64,000 bases of DNA from positions 28,510,001 to 28,574,000 of the forward strand of contig BRKX01000003.1 of the NCBI GenBank assembly GCA_026008535.1, written 5' to 3'. The position numbers and the translations under genes are program-made. This DNA comes from Perilla frutescens (lineage: Eukaryota > Streptophyta > Magnoliopsida > Lamiales > Lamiaceae). The stretch's first letter is position 1, and each line of letters opens with the position of its first letter. Positions 21,057 through 32,494 of this stretch are shown in pieces. The notes under the pieces are model-generated. The model was not told the DNA's origin. It did no database searches and saw only the letters and a program-made list of their open reading frames with translations.

Positions 21057-23785
21057 AATTCTGGATACCGGTGCTTTCAGGCACTTCTGCAGCAATAGGG
21101 AATTATTTCGTGACTTTGAGGATGTTGGAGAGGGTGACTGCGTCTACATGGGTAACTCCAGCATAGCTGGGGTTCTCAGTAAAGGTAAAATTCTACTTAA
21201 ACTTACCCCTGGAAAATTATTAAGTTTGAGCAATGTGCTGTATGTGCATTCTATACGTAGAAATCTGGTCTCTAGTGCCTTGTTGAACAAAGCAAGTCTA
21301 AAAATTATGTTTGAATCTGATGGAGTTGTGTTAACTAGAAATGGAGAATTAGTGGGAAAGGGATATCTGAATGATGGTCTTTTTGTACTCAATGTAGCCT
21401 CTGAAATCATTAATGGAAATTCGTCTACTTCTGCTTATATAGTTGAATCTTTTGATATTTGGCATGGCAGACTTGGGCATGTAAACTTGGTATCTATTAA
21501 ATGACTCCAAAAAATATCTTTAATTCCTAATGTGGACTTGAATAATTTTTCTAAGTGCGAGGTTTGCACTGAGGCTAAATTTGCTAAAAAAAACCATTTA
21601 AATCTGTTCAACATAGACAAACTGATCTCCTAGAACTTATTCACTCTGACTTAGCAGACTTCAAGAACTCGTCTAGCAAAGGAGGGAAGATGTACTATGT
21701 GACATTTGTGGATGACTATTCTAGGTATACTAGAATCTACCTCCTTAGATCTAAAGATGAAACTGTTGACATGTTTCTAAAATATAAGTTAGAAGTGGAG
21801 AATCAATTAAACGGTTAAGAAGTGATAGGGGAGAAGAATATTGTACTACCTTTCTTAAGGAAATTTTTGAACAAAATGGCATAATTCATGAATATAGTGC
21901 TCCTTACACTCCCCAACAAAATGGCATAGCTGAGAGAAAAAATAGAACTTTAAAGGACATGATGAATGCTATGTTAATCAGTTCTAGTTTACCTGATAAT
22001 ATATGGGGTGAGGCAGTACTCTCTGCTTGCTATATTCTGAATAGAGTACCTCACAAGAAACTAGAAAAAACCCCTTATAAATTTTGGAAAGGTTTCGCAC
22101 CTAACTTGAATTTCTTGAAAGTATGGGATGTCTAGTAAAGGTCATTCTACCTACACATAAAAGAAATAATATTGGAGCAAAAATATTTGATTCTGTGTTT
22201 ATTGTTTATGCTCAAAATTCTGTTGCATATAGATTTATGTCTCTGAGTGATAAAACTATATCTGAATCGCGTGAATTTGAATTTTTTGAGCATGTATTTC
22301 CTCTAAAGTTACCTGTTGTTGGTGATAACTATGTTTTTTCCGTTGGTACAAATGTGAATGTGTTGGAGTCTTCTCTGAATCTATATGATCATGTTATTGA
22401 GCCTAGGAAGAGCAAACGCCAAAGAACTGTTACTAGTTTTGGTCCTGATTTTCTCACCACTTTCATTGTTGAGAATCCTGACTGTATGAATGACCCCTTT
22501 GTGCATGATTTCCTTGTAAATGAAGACCCTAAGTCTTATAATGAAGTTATTACGTGTGTCGATGCCATCTTTTGGAAAGAAGCAATACAAAGTGAATTGG
22601 ATTCGATAAATGATAATCAGACTTGGAATTTGGTTGATTTACCTAATAAATGCAAGCCTATTAAAACCAAATGGATTTTTCGAAGGAAAATGAAACCTGA
22701 TGGTGCTGTAGATAGATTTAAAGCTAGACTAATAGTGGTAGGATATTCACAGAAAAAAGATGTTGATTATTTTGACACTTATTCACCATTTACCAAAATT
22801 TCCACCATAAGGGCTTTAGTTGCTTTAGTTGTTATACATGATCTGGTTATATATCAAATGGATGTGAAAATAGCCTTCTTAAATGGTGATCTAAATGAAG
22901 AAATTTATATTGAACAACCTGAAGGTTGTGTAGTGCCCGGTTTAGAGAACAAAGTTTGTAAGCTTAGAAAATCCCTTCACAGTCTCAAACAGGCACTTAT
23001 TCAATGGTATGAAAAGTTTCACAGCATGATTACTTCTAATGGCTTCATTGTTAATACTTTATATTCATGTCTTTATTCTAAATCTTGTGAATCAGATTAT
23101 GTGATCATATGCATCTATGTGGATGATATGTTGGTGGTTGGGACAAATCTGAATGTGGTGTTGGAAACTAAAAAATATCTTTCTTCTATTTTTGATATGA
23201 AAGACTTGGGGGAAACAGATGTAATACTTGGTGTTAAATTGCAAAGAACTGAAGATGGTTTCATGATTAGTCAATCACATTATGTGGAAAAAACATTAAA
23301 GCAATTTGATTGTTATGATTTGACTCTGATTAGAACTCCTTATGACTCTAACATGCATCTTAAAAAGAACTATGGAAATAGTGTGTCTCAAGATGAATAT
23401 GCTAAAATTATTAGGAGTGTCATATATCTTATGAATTGCACTAGACCGGACATTTCATAAGTTGCGAGTCATTTGAGTAGATACACACATAACCCCAACA
23501 GTGAGCATTAGATTGGTTTATACCATTTACTAGAATATTTGAAAGGCACATCTGACTATTGTTTGCATTTTAAGAAATTCTCTGCTGTTTTAGAAGGTTA
23601 TTGTGATGCAAATTGGGTGTCTGATAATGATGAAGTTAGCTCGACTAGTGGTTATGTGTTTACATTGGGTGGTGGTGCTATATCGTGGAAATCGTCTAAA
23701 CAAAGTTGTATTGCTAACTCCACCATGGAATCTGAATTCATTACTTTAGAGTTGGCAGGTCGTGAAGCTGAGTGGTTGAGGAATC
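21057..23785 (+). pseudogene. Copia-2 pol (protease to RNase H), first part
   Basis: This is a decayed Ty1/copia polyprotein. It opens at the protease motif ILDTGA (21058), exactly at the hAT terminus. The GAG-pre-integrase segment follows with WHGRLGH (about 21461), then the integrase core with VDDYSR (about 21708), SDRGEEY (frame broken near 21815) and APYTPQQNG (about 21898). The reverse transcriptase frame 22123-23460 has the active-site YVDD (about 23115) and KDLGE. RNase H begins with YCDANW at about 23600. Stops and frameshifts lie at 21502, about 21600, about 21815, 23458 and 23508. The frame stops at WLRNL where copia-3 is inserted and resumes at about 36437. Confidence 0.9.
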
Positions 23786-24304
23786 TGTAGGAATTTATAA
23801 ATCACATAATATAAATTCAATCATCCTAGATCATGCAATATTCTAGGATAATAACATCGTACTAGATTGCCAAAGATTATAGGAATACATGGATCCATTG
23901 AGATTGAAAACCTTGATGCGGAATATCGCTATGAACAATCTCTAGACCCGAACATGAACAGGGGATTTGTATTATGGCCTTCCTCAACTAAATCTCCTTA
24001 TTCATTCTATGGGACTTTCATTTTTCTTCCAGATGGGGAGAAGTAAAAACTACGTTCGATTTAGTGTATTGGGGACCATAACCAAGGGGGCTATATATAT
24101 TATTTAATTAGGGAACCTATAAAACCCTAATTAGAACAGTATTTGGTATCTACTCATTAATTCCATATCAATTACGCAGCCCATGGACTATTACCTTATT
24201 AAGACCATTTAATTAAGTCCACAAATATTTAAATAGCAAATATAATTGCATAAAAATATGTTACCCATATTTAGATTATTTAGGAAATCAAAAATTTCCT
24301 AACA
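23786..24304 (-). repeat. Copia-3 3' LTR
   Basis: The 519-bp LTR starts TGTAGGAA and ends TTCCTAACA, followed (plus strand) by ATCTCCCACTT, the complement of a copia polypurine tract. No second copy is found at the right end of copia-3. Confidence 0.75.
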
Positions 24305-24318
24305 ATCTCCCACTTAGG
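24305..24318 (-). promoter_or_regulatory. Copia-3 polypurine tract
   Basis: The minus strand reads AAGTGGGAGAT immediately before the LTR, the standard copia tract. Confidence 0.8.
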
Positions 24319-24729
24319 TTACATATTATACCAAAAGCAATTATATCAAATAGTTCTATAGTTGCGCAACATGCTATTTATTTACAGACTACGCCTTAAC
24401 AATCTGGTTCATCTTATATACTAGCAATGGAACTACCGCGGCATTGACCACATTATAACTCGTGATTAAACCCTGATAATCACCATACTGATATACTCAA
24501 TGACATAGATCAAATATGGTGGGTAGCATGGAAATTACATGTAATGATCTAAATCATGTCAATTTCCAACTAATCCAACTTTAGTCCTTAATGAGATCAA
24601 TTTCTCAATGTAATGAAAAACATCATAAATGGAAGAATTAAGTGAATTCAGAATAAAATCAAAACCATCAACTGTATTCTGCAGAAAATAATCCAGAAAT
24701 TGAAGTATCACATAGAACATAAACTCCCA

Positions 24730-26835
24730 CTAAACTAAGGCATCATCAGAAGTAACACCCATATTAGCAGTATGCTCATAAAAGACTTTAGGTGGTAATG
24801 CCTTAGTTAGTGGATCTGCTAGCATACTATCTGTTCCTATGTGTATTATAGAAATCTGTCCATTCTGAACTCTCTCCTTAACAACAAGAAACTTAATGTT
24901 GATGAATTTCGACTTTGTGGCACTTCTATTATTGTTGGAGTAAAGCACGGCTGAATTATTGTCACGATAAATCCTCAATGGCCTTTCTATGTTGTCCACC
25001 ACACGTAGCCCAGTGACAAAATTTTGTAACCGTATCGCATGATTGGACATCTCAAAATAAGAAATAAACTCCGCAACCATGGTGGAAGAAGCTACAAGAG
25101 TCTGTTTTACAGACTTCCATGAAATAGCTCCTCCAGCCAATGTGAACACATATCCCGATGTGGAGCACTTGCTATCTTGACATCCCGTAAAATCTGAGTC
25201 AGAGTGCCCAATGATCTCTAAATTCTCTGATCTCCGATAAGTGAGCATGTAATCTATTGTTCTCTTCAAATAACGCATCACACATTTGGCTTCTCTCCAA
25301 TGTTGCTATCCAGGATTGCTCAAATATCTATCCAATACTCCCACTATAAATACTATATCAGGGCAAGTACAAACTTGAGCATACATCAGACTTCCCACTA
25401 CCGACGCATAAGGAATCTTTTGCATTTCTTTCATCTCAAAATCATTATTAGGGCATTGTTTGAGACTAAACTTATCTCCTTTAGCAACAGGGGTATCTAG
25501 TGGTTTACAATCTTCCATGCTGAATCTTTCCAAAACCATATCGATATAGCTCTTTTGTGATAATCCCAGAATACCTTGAGAACGATCTCTTAGTATTTGA
25601 ATCCCTAATACAAAAGAGGCATCACCTAGATCTTTCATCTGGAATTTCTCCGTTAGAAATCTCTTGGTTTCATGCAATAAGCCTATATCGTTACAAGTAA
25701 GAAGAATATCATCGACATATAATACCAAGAAGATGTATTTACTCCCACTGAACTTGTAGTATACACGGTCATCAAAAAAATTGACCTCAAAGCCATAAGA
25801 GGTGATAACTTGATGAAATTTGTGATATCATTGACGAGATGCCTGCTTGAGACCGTAGATGGATTTTTTTTAATTTACAAACCATAGACTTTGGGTCTCC
25901 AGACACAAAGTTTTCTGGTTGCACCATGTAAATCATTTCATCAATGTCTCAATTGAGAAATGTAGTCTTAACATCCATCTGATGTAACTCTAAATCAAAA
26001 TGATCCACAAGTGCCATAATAGTTCTAAAAGAGTTTTTCGAAGAAACTGGAGAGAAAGTCTCTTTGCAGTCAATGCCTTCTCTTTGAGTGAAGCCTTTAG
26101 CAACTAGATGAGTCTTATATCTTTCGATATTGCCTTTCGAGTCCCTTTTGGTTTTAAATATTCATTTACAACCAATAGTTTTCGCATTTTTAGGCAATTC
26201 GACAAGATCCCAAACGTCATTGTCACTCATTCTTCATGGCATCAATCCACTTTTGAGAATTAGAACTGCGTAAGGCTTGTCCAAAGGTGACTGGGTCATC
26301 CTCGGTCAAACCGACACCATCCTCATGTTCTTGGAAATATACTTCATATTCATCAGAAATAGCATTTCTCCTTTCTCTGGTGGATCTCCTTAATGGCAGC
26401 TATTGAGGTTGTTGAAGAATCTCAATGTTGTCTTGATTTGGAATAATATTTTCGACACAACTCTCAACATTATTCTCTAATACTGGAGTTGTTTCTTGAA
26501 CAATAATAGGTATATGAACTAAATCATTGTCAGAAACTTCATCAAAGACAACATTCTTTATGACATCTTCCCTCCCAAACTCAATATCCTCAAGAAATTT
26601 GGCATTTCTAGTCTCAAAAAAGGTTCTTGATGTGGGATTGTAAAACTTATACCCCCGAGAGTATTCAGAGTAACCAACAAAATAACAGCTAACCATTCTT
26701 GAGTCCAATTTTCCTTCATGCGGCCTATAAGGCCGCACCTCAGCAGGACAACACCAAACGTGCAAGTGCCTAATGCTAGGTTTCTTACCCATCCACAGTT
26801 CATAGGGGGTTTTGGAAACTATTTTATTTGGTACT
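24730..26835 (-). pseudogene. Copia-3 pol: integrase end, reverse transcriptase, RNase H
   Basis: Read leftwards, the fragment continues the integrase from KTPYELWMGKKPSIRHLHVW (26400-26830) through the linker. A degraded reverse transcriptase follows, with LYVDDILLTCND (about 25710) and QMKDLGDASFVLGIQI, then RNase H with GHSDSDFTGC and STSGYVFTLAGGAISWK and the terminal segment DSMLADPLTKALPPKVF (24730-25281). Several frameshifts and stops occur between 25281 and 26400. The sequence is of the TNT1-94-like type common in plants. Its missing upstream part is at 33870-35765, across the Athila-type insertion. Confidence 0.85.
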
Positions 26836-28205
26836 TGGTGCGTCGTTTTTCACCAAAAATAAATGTTCCGACTTTCATCGGCAAGCCCACACTGCAGAGT
26901 ACAGTGGCGAGCAGGATCGTCTCCTAAAGGTCCGGCGAGGATTACTTTTGACTTTCAGTCTGCGTGCCCAAACCTCCAGAATCGCGTGAATTTTATAACA
27001 AAATAAATTGAAGAATGAAATAACAAACTAAAGAAAATACTTATGCAAACGAACTGAATTAAATCAATGATTAAAAGGGTATTCCGGATCCAACGGACTC
27101 CACTCCACTTATAACACCGATCACAGATGCAAGAATTAATTAATCAAGACATGCAAATCGGTTATAGTCACCGAAGACGCTTTTGACATGACCTCATCTC
27201 TCCATATTGTTTCGATAATTAAGAAGACGCTTCATTAATTACTTCCCTAATCGACTGACAACTGTAAGAGACGCTCTATAAGTTTAATGAGCCGACAGCA
27301 ATGAGCACGAGAAAGACCCGATTCTTAAATTACAGACTCTGACGCAGGACTGTAAAATTAACTCTGTTATTCCCCTAGTTATTTGAGCAATCATTTTACC
27401 ACTTATTAAACCTAAACCACGATTACGTATGGCCGATTTAAATTGGCTAGTAATTAATCACAACCTACCAAATATTTGCAACTACTCGGTAGACTTAGAA
27501 CAATTACGACCCGAAATCCAAGAATAACAGATACATGCATCAATTAATTATGAACAAACAATTAGATCTCACAGTTATATAAGTGGAGCTTCGTCGTCGT
27601 CACCGGAATACGAGTAGTTTAGCTACGTTGCATGCTATAATCGAACAGCAAGAAGTTGTATAATTGCGATATGATATCGAGAGAAAAGAAGAGAAATAAA
27701 ACTGAATTAAAACTGATCGCCGCTGCGTTCTTGTGTTTCTAGCGTGAATTAATGAATGAATTAAAACTAGAATCCTAATATATATCTTCTACCTTTAAGA
27801 GATAGAGTTCTAGAAGGAAGTAAAAACCTAATCTAGATAAACTTGGAAATTTCCATGCAAGATACTTCAAAAGGCGGTGGAGAAGAGCTTTTCCGCGTCC
27901 AGGTTAATTCGTGGGCCGAGAATTAGTTCAGCAAGCCCCAAAACGCGTTCTGGACTGGGCTTCCAGATTTCTGCTTCAATTATCCTGCTGCATGCCCTTG
28001 CAGCTCGGTCTGCTCGAACTTCTTCCTTTTCTTTACTTGAATCTTTTCTTGCACCAAAACCTTCCTCTTTTCTCCACTTTTACACCACATCTCTACACAA
28101 CTCAACAACATATCAAAGCACCCAAAATACACAAATATAGGGTAAATAAAGAGGAGAAAAGACACCAAAAGCTCATGATAATAACAGGTAGAATACGTCC
28201 CATCA
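26836..28205 (-). repeat. Athila-type 3' LTR
   Basis: 1370 bp, TGGTGCGTCG to CGTCCCATCA. Near-identical to 32495-33864. No gene inside. Confidence 0.95.
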
Positions 28206-28219
28206 AATCCCCCCACACT
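28206..28219 (-). promoter_or_regulatory. Athila-type polypurine tract
   Basis: The minus strand reads GTGTGGGGGGATT just before the LTR start TGATGGG. A near-copy, GTGTGGGGGGAGT, lies at 29536-29548 and could be a second, internal tract. Confidence 0.85.
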
Positions 28220-30129
28220 TAACCCTTGCTCATCCTCGTGCAACACAAACGAAAAACAAGAACCAAACAAGAACAAAAGAACAGATTTGACAAAGATGAC
28301 TAACTAAGCATTAATAACCCCAAATCGATGAGAATTCAAAGCATAAGCTGTGATATATCAACCTTCAAACCTCCAACCAATTTGTTTCAAGAAAATATGC
28401 CAACACCTTGTCAATCAAGTTAGAATTATGCTTCACAATCCAGCCTCACCAAGATTCACTCTTCATCACTCAAAAGAAAGCAAGTTCAGGTCAAGAGGCT
28501 CATTCACTCGAATATCATGACTAGCTATTTTCAGCATAGAATTGCTCATTTGTCATCAAGTTATCACTCTTCAAGTTCTTTACAAATCACAAGGTCTTTC
28601 TCTTTGGTTGTAGTGGGGCTTAGGTGCAAGAGGTTGGACATTTTTGGCTAATGTGGCTCAGCAGATATGAAATCAGGTAGATACAAGTATGAATGTCTTT
28701 ATGAGTTTAAGGAATGCAGCTGCAACAAAAATTCTTTCCTTTTTAGCACAGAACCAGGCTTCTTTAGAGCTTATTAATTTCTGCTCTTCTCTATACCCTG
28801 CTCCTTAATCTTCTCTTTCTCTCTTTTTTTTTTCTGAAGCTTTGCTTCTTTCATTCTTTTCTTTTCTTTCCTTCTTGATTTTTCTTTTAGAGCAGGGTAC
28901 AAAGAGCTATAATGCTTTTGTCAATTCCATGCCTTAATTCCTTCAACACTGCAGTCTCAAATAACAATTCATACTAATCATTCCTGAATTCAGGGACAAA
29001 GAAGGTCAAAAGAAAAGCACAAGTTATTTTATAGTGGCTGTAAGCAAGGAAAATGGATCTATTAAGCTCAACGGGGCTCACTAAGTGACAATGAAAGGAC
29101 AGGGCATTTTCTTTTGGAATATTGGCTCGAGTATCCCTAATGCCTTGATCATATTTGCAAATGAAATTAAAAATGACAACAAAGTGGCAGCAAAGCAATT
29201 CAATCATCGAATACTAGTCAGATAACACTCATCAACAAGAAAAATTGAGCTCTCAATTCATGCATGCTCATAGGCTCAAGAACTCACAATTTGTAGGCTT
29301 AAAAATTTTGATTGCAAGCACAATTCATCATTCAAAATTTCATCCAAAGCATGGCATATTCTATCACAAATCCAACCTCTCTACCAGTCAAACCATCACA
29401 GCTCATACATCCTCATTTTCATCAATTCAAACCATTAACACTTAATCAAAAATCCCAAGCAAAAACCAAAGAAAACGACTCACATAAAAACCATTTTTCT
29501 TTTTTTTTTTCGACACAAATCACAAATCATTAAGACTCCCCCCACACTTTGAAAGACATAGTGTCCTCGCTGTGAGAAGGGGTACGAAAAAAAAAAAAAC
29601 CTTAAAACACACAGCAACAAAAACAAATAGCAAACAAGACAAGAAAAAGCAACGAATAAAAGGGAAGGGATAAGAGAGAACTAACTCTGATCCGCCAAAT
29701 GGCGAATCACTTGCTTCATCACATCAAGGTGACAATCAATCTCATCCAGCCGGCGGCCGAGGTTGTCCTCAATTCGAGCAGTGGTAGCGGTGATCAACTC
29801 CTCAAGCGCCGGGAGGAGCGAGGCAGCAGTAGGACCTGTAGAAACAGAGCGACGTGTATGCGGTATGCCCTTACGGCCTGGAATATTGTGGTTCCTCTCA
29901 TTTCATTTTTTTTTTTGAATTAAAAAGACAGAAAAGTAAAATAAAAATAAAAATAAAAGAACAAGAAATCGGGTTGCCTCCCGAGAAGCGCCCTTAGTTA
30001 ACGTCGGAGGCTCGACGTGAGGAGACACGATCAAGAGACAATTTCAGGGGTAGCAGATCTACCCCTGTCGAAAGGAATCGTTTCCATCCCCGCACTTTTA
30101 TGTTTCTTCAAAAACTCGACCAACCTTGC
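28220..30129 (-). other. Athila-type 3' non-coding region
   Basis: About 1.9 kb stand where pol would be expected. The region is rich in pyrimidine runs (for example 28790-28890) and poly-A/T runs, and contains the second polypurine-like tract at 29536-29548. No reverse transcriptase or integrase motif could be read in any frame. A GC-richer patch at 29695-29860 has no recognisable product. Confidence 0.6.
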
Positions 30130-32397
30130 TTATTGCCCTTTCATCCCTAACACAGGGGTCTTCACATGAGATGGTAAAATCAGTTTCGAGTTGGTCGGCA
30201 AGGGCATACGGCCTGTCCGATTTCTGGCTGGAAACTCCTCGGTTGTGTGCAGCTGCTGGACTATCTCGTGGATTGCCATTTCTTCCTCCGAATCTGGATC
30301 TTGGCATGCGTGAGGTAATTTCTGTTGAATAACGGCTGAAACAGTCTCACCAACCTTGATCTTTGCATCTTTCCCATATCTTATCTTCTTGGAGCATAGT
30401 TCTTTCAAGAACTTTGCGTATCTCGGGACTTGCTTGATAGCATCGATCAGAGGTAGGTTGATCTCGACTTTTTTGAAAAGCTCGAATATCTCTTTCTCAT
30501 CTTCCTCTTTCTTATGTCTGGTTAACCTAGAAGGAAAAGGAGCTGCATTAATAGGATTAGAAATTTTAGATGGGATTTGTACCTCAGTAAGGGCAAACGG
30601 GGCAGCAGATTGTTTGCCCTCTGTGCTTGGTCTGTCTTCAGCTTCTGCAGTTTGCCCACACCGCGTGTTGTCTTTCTTCTTCTTTGTTTCCACCTCAACC
30701 AATTCTTTGCTGCTTCGAAGGGTCACAGCAATGACATTCCCTCATGGATTCAGCTCAGTTTGAAAGAGAAGAGACATAGCAGGTTGTTCATTCCTTTCAC
30801 CAGATTCTTTTTTCGGCCCTTCAGTATGCCCTTCCGGCTTCTTTTCGTCCTTTTTGGCCTCCAACTCGGTTAACTCCTCTGTACTTCTCAAAGTGATAGC
30901 GCAAACATGCGCTCTTGGATTCATTTCAGTTTGGGATGGGAGTTTGCCTTGATTCGCCTGCATCTTGTTCATTTGCGTGGCGAGCTGAGTGATCTGTGTG
31001 CCCATACTGCCCAGGGCGGCTTGTGTGTCCTGCTGAAAGGCCTTTTGGCTCTGCGCTAGACTGTTCACTAGGCTTGTGCTCTGCTCGAGACTCTTCATGA
31101 TCTCACTCATAGATGACTCAGATCGGTCCGTGTGGACATACAGCTCATCCCTTGGGGGCCTTGGTGGCAGATCTCTTACTGGTGGTTGGTCTCCAGGCTG
31201 GCTCCAACGGAAATTCGGGTGATCTCTCCAACCTGGATTGTAGGTATAGGAGTAAGGATCATTATTCCACTTCCTCCTAAAATTGTCTCCTCGCGGGGCA
31301 TCATAGTTGATGCCTCTGAGAGCATCTTGTTGTGCATCGCCCGATCCATAACAAGCTTGTTCAGTTGAGGGCCCTTGCAAATTGGGACACTCGTCAGTGA
31401 AGTGTCCGTTCTCGGAATAGACTCCGCAGCGGTTTGGCCTTGTCTGCGCCACAGCAAGGCTTCGGACCAGGGAAGTAAGAGCATCTATCTTTTCATTCAC
31501 TCCCGACTCTTCAGCTCGGCCGAGTGCCCTTACAGGTCGGTGTCTGCTGTCATCTTCTTCTTCGTATTGCTGTCCTCCAGAAGCCATGTCGATTATGAGC
31601 TGTTTGGCCTCGCCGAAGGTCTTATTGGTAAGAGATCCCCCGCTGGCAGCATCGATGATTTTTCTATCAAAAGAAGACATGCCACGGTAAAAGTAATTAG
31701 TCAGAAGCTGATAATCAGTGAATCCATGGTCCGGGCATTTGCGACAAAGCTGTTGGAATCTCTCCCAATACTCGGCCAAACTCTCATTTGGTTTTTGTTT
31801 GATGCTGCTAATTGCCATCCTTAGGTTTGCAGCTCGGGATTCAGGGAAGAATTTTCGCAAAAATTGTCCTTCTAATTCCGCCCATGTGGTGATAGACTCC
31901 GGTGGTAAATCAAACAACCAATCTCGTGCCTTTCCCTGCAAAGTGTGAGAAAAAGTGAGTAACCTTAGGTTATTCGGAGTAAAACCAGTAGGTCTTAAAG
32001 TTGAGCACACGAGATCAAATTCAGACAAATGCTTGTGTGCACTCTCTCCCGGTAGATCACCAAACTTCGGTAACACTTGGATGAATGCAGGTCGGATCTC
32101 CACATTGTTGGCAATCGGGGGCAGCACGATGCAGATGGGTCTATTACTCCGAAGACGGCCGATTTCCCTGATGAGAGGCTCATGATCGGGTCCATGATCA
32201 GCTACATTGGCATGGATGAGAGCTCTTCCTACGGCAAGGTCTTGCGGGTTCGGTGGATTTTCATTGTTAGCCATGTTGAGGTGTTGTTCAGTTTCGAGAG
32301 TCTTTGTAGACTCCTTAGTATTCTTCCTCAACCGGTGCAACGTTCTCTCTGGCTCTGGATCGAACACTAACTCTTTATCTGCAGAGGAACGGGTCAT
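30130..32397 (-). pseudogene. Athila-type gag, 755 codons with one in-frame stop
   Basis: One frame runs from ATG 32397 to a stop at 30130, broken only by TGA at 30742-30744, where the neighbouring duplicate has CGA (Arg). It carries an Athila/Tat gag domain (about residues 120-300; LQGKARDWLFDLPP, FLRKFFPESRA, WERFQQLCRKCPDHG). The zinc knuckle reads CGVYSENGHFTDEC, with Tyr in place of the second Cys. A segment starting QTE(M/L)NP and containing TLRS(T/S)(K/E)EL occurs twice in tandem on either side of the stop, an internal duplication. The C-terminal part (IFELFKKVEINLPLIDAIKQ) is the usual end of Athila gag before the protease, which is missing. Confidence 0.85.
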
Positions 32398-32470
32398 AGA
32401 CCAGAAAAATTAAAAATAAAGCAAAGTAAATAACAAACTGAAAATTTCGAGTAAGCACTGCCTTAAACCG

Positions 32471-32490
32471 ATCCCCGGCAACGGCGCCAA
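32471..32490 (-). promoter_or_regulatory. Athila-type primer binding site, tRNA-Asp
   Basis: The minus strand reads TTGGCGCCGTTGCCGGGGAT just inside the 5' LTR. This is the tRNA-Asp complement used by Athila/Tat elements and is the strongest evidence for the lineage. Confidence 0.93.
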
Positions 32491-32494
32491 AATT

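Noticed and set aside
27877..28276. Open frames of 73-103 codons in both Athila-type LTRs
   Set aside because: They are duplicated with the LTR, differ between frames and have no homology features; chance frames.
31132..32413. Several plus-strand open frames of 66-149 codons
   Set aside because: They are antisense shadows of the Athila-type gag reading frame.
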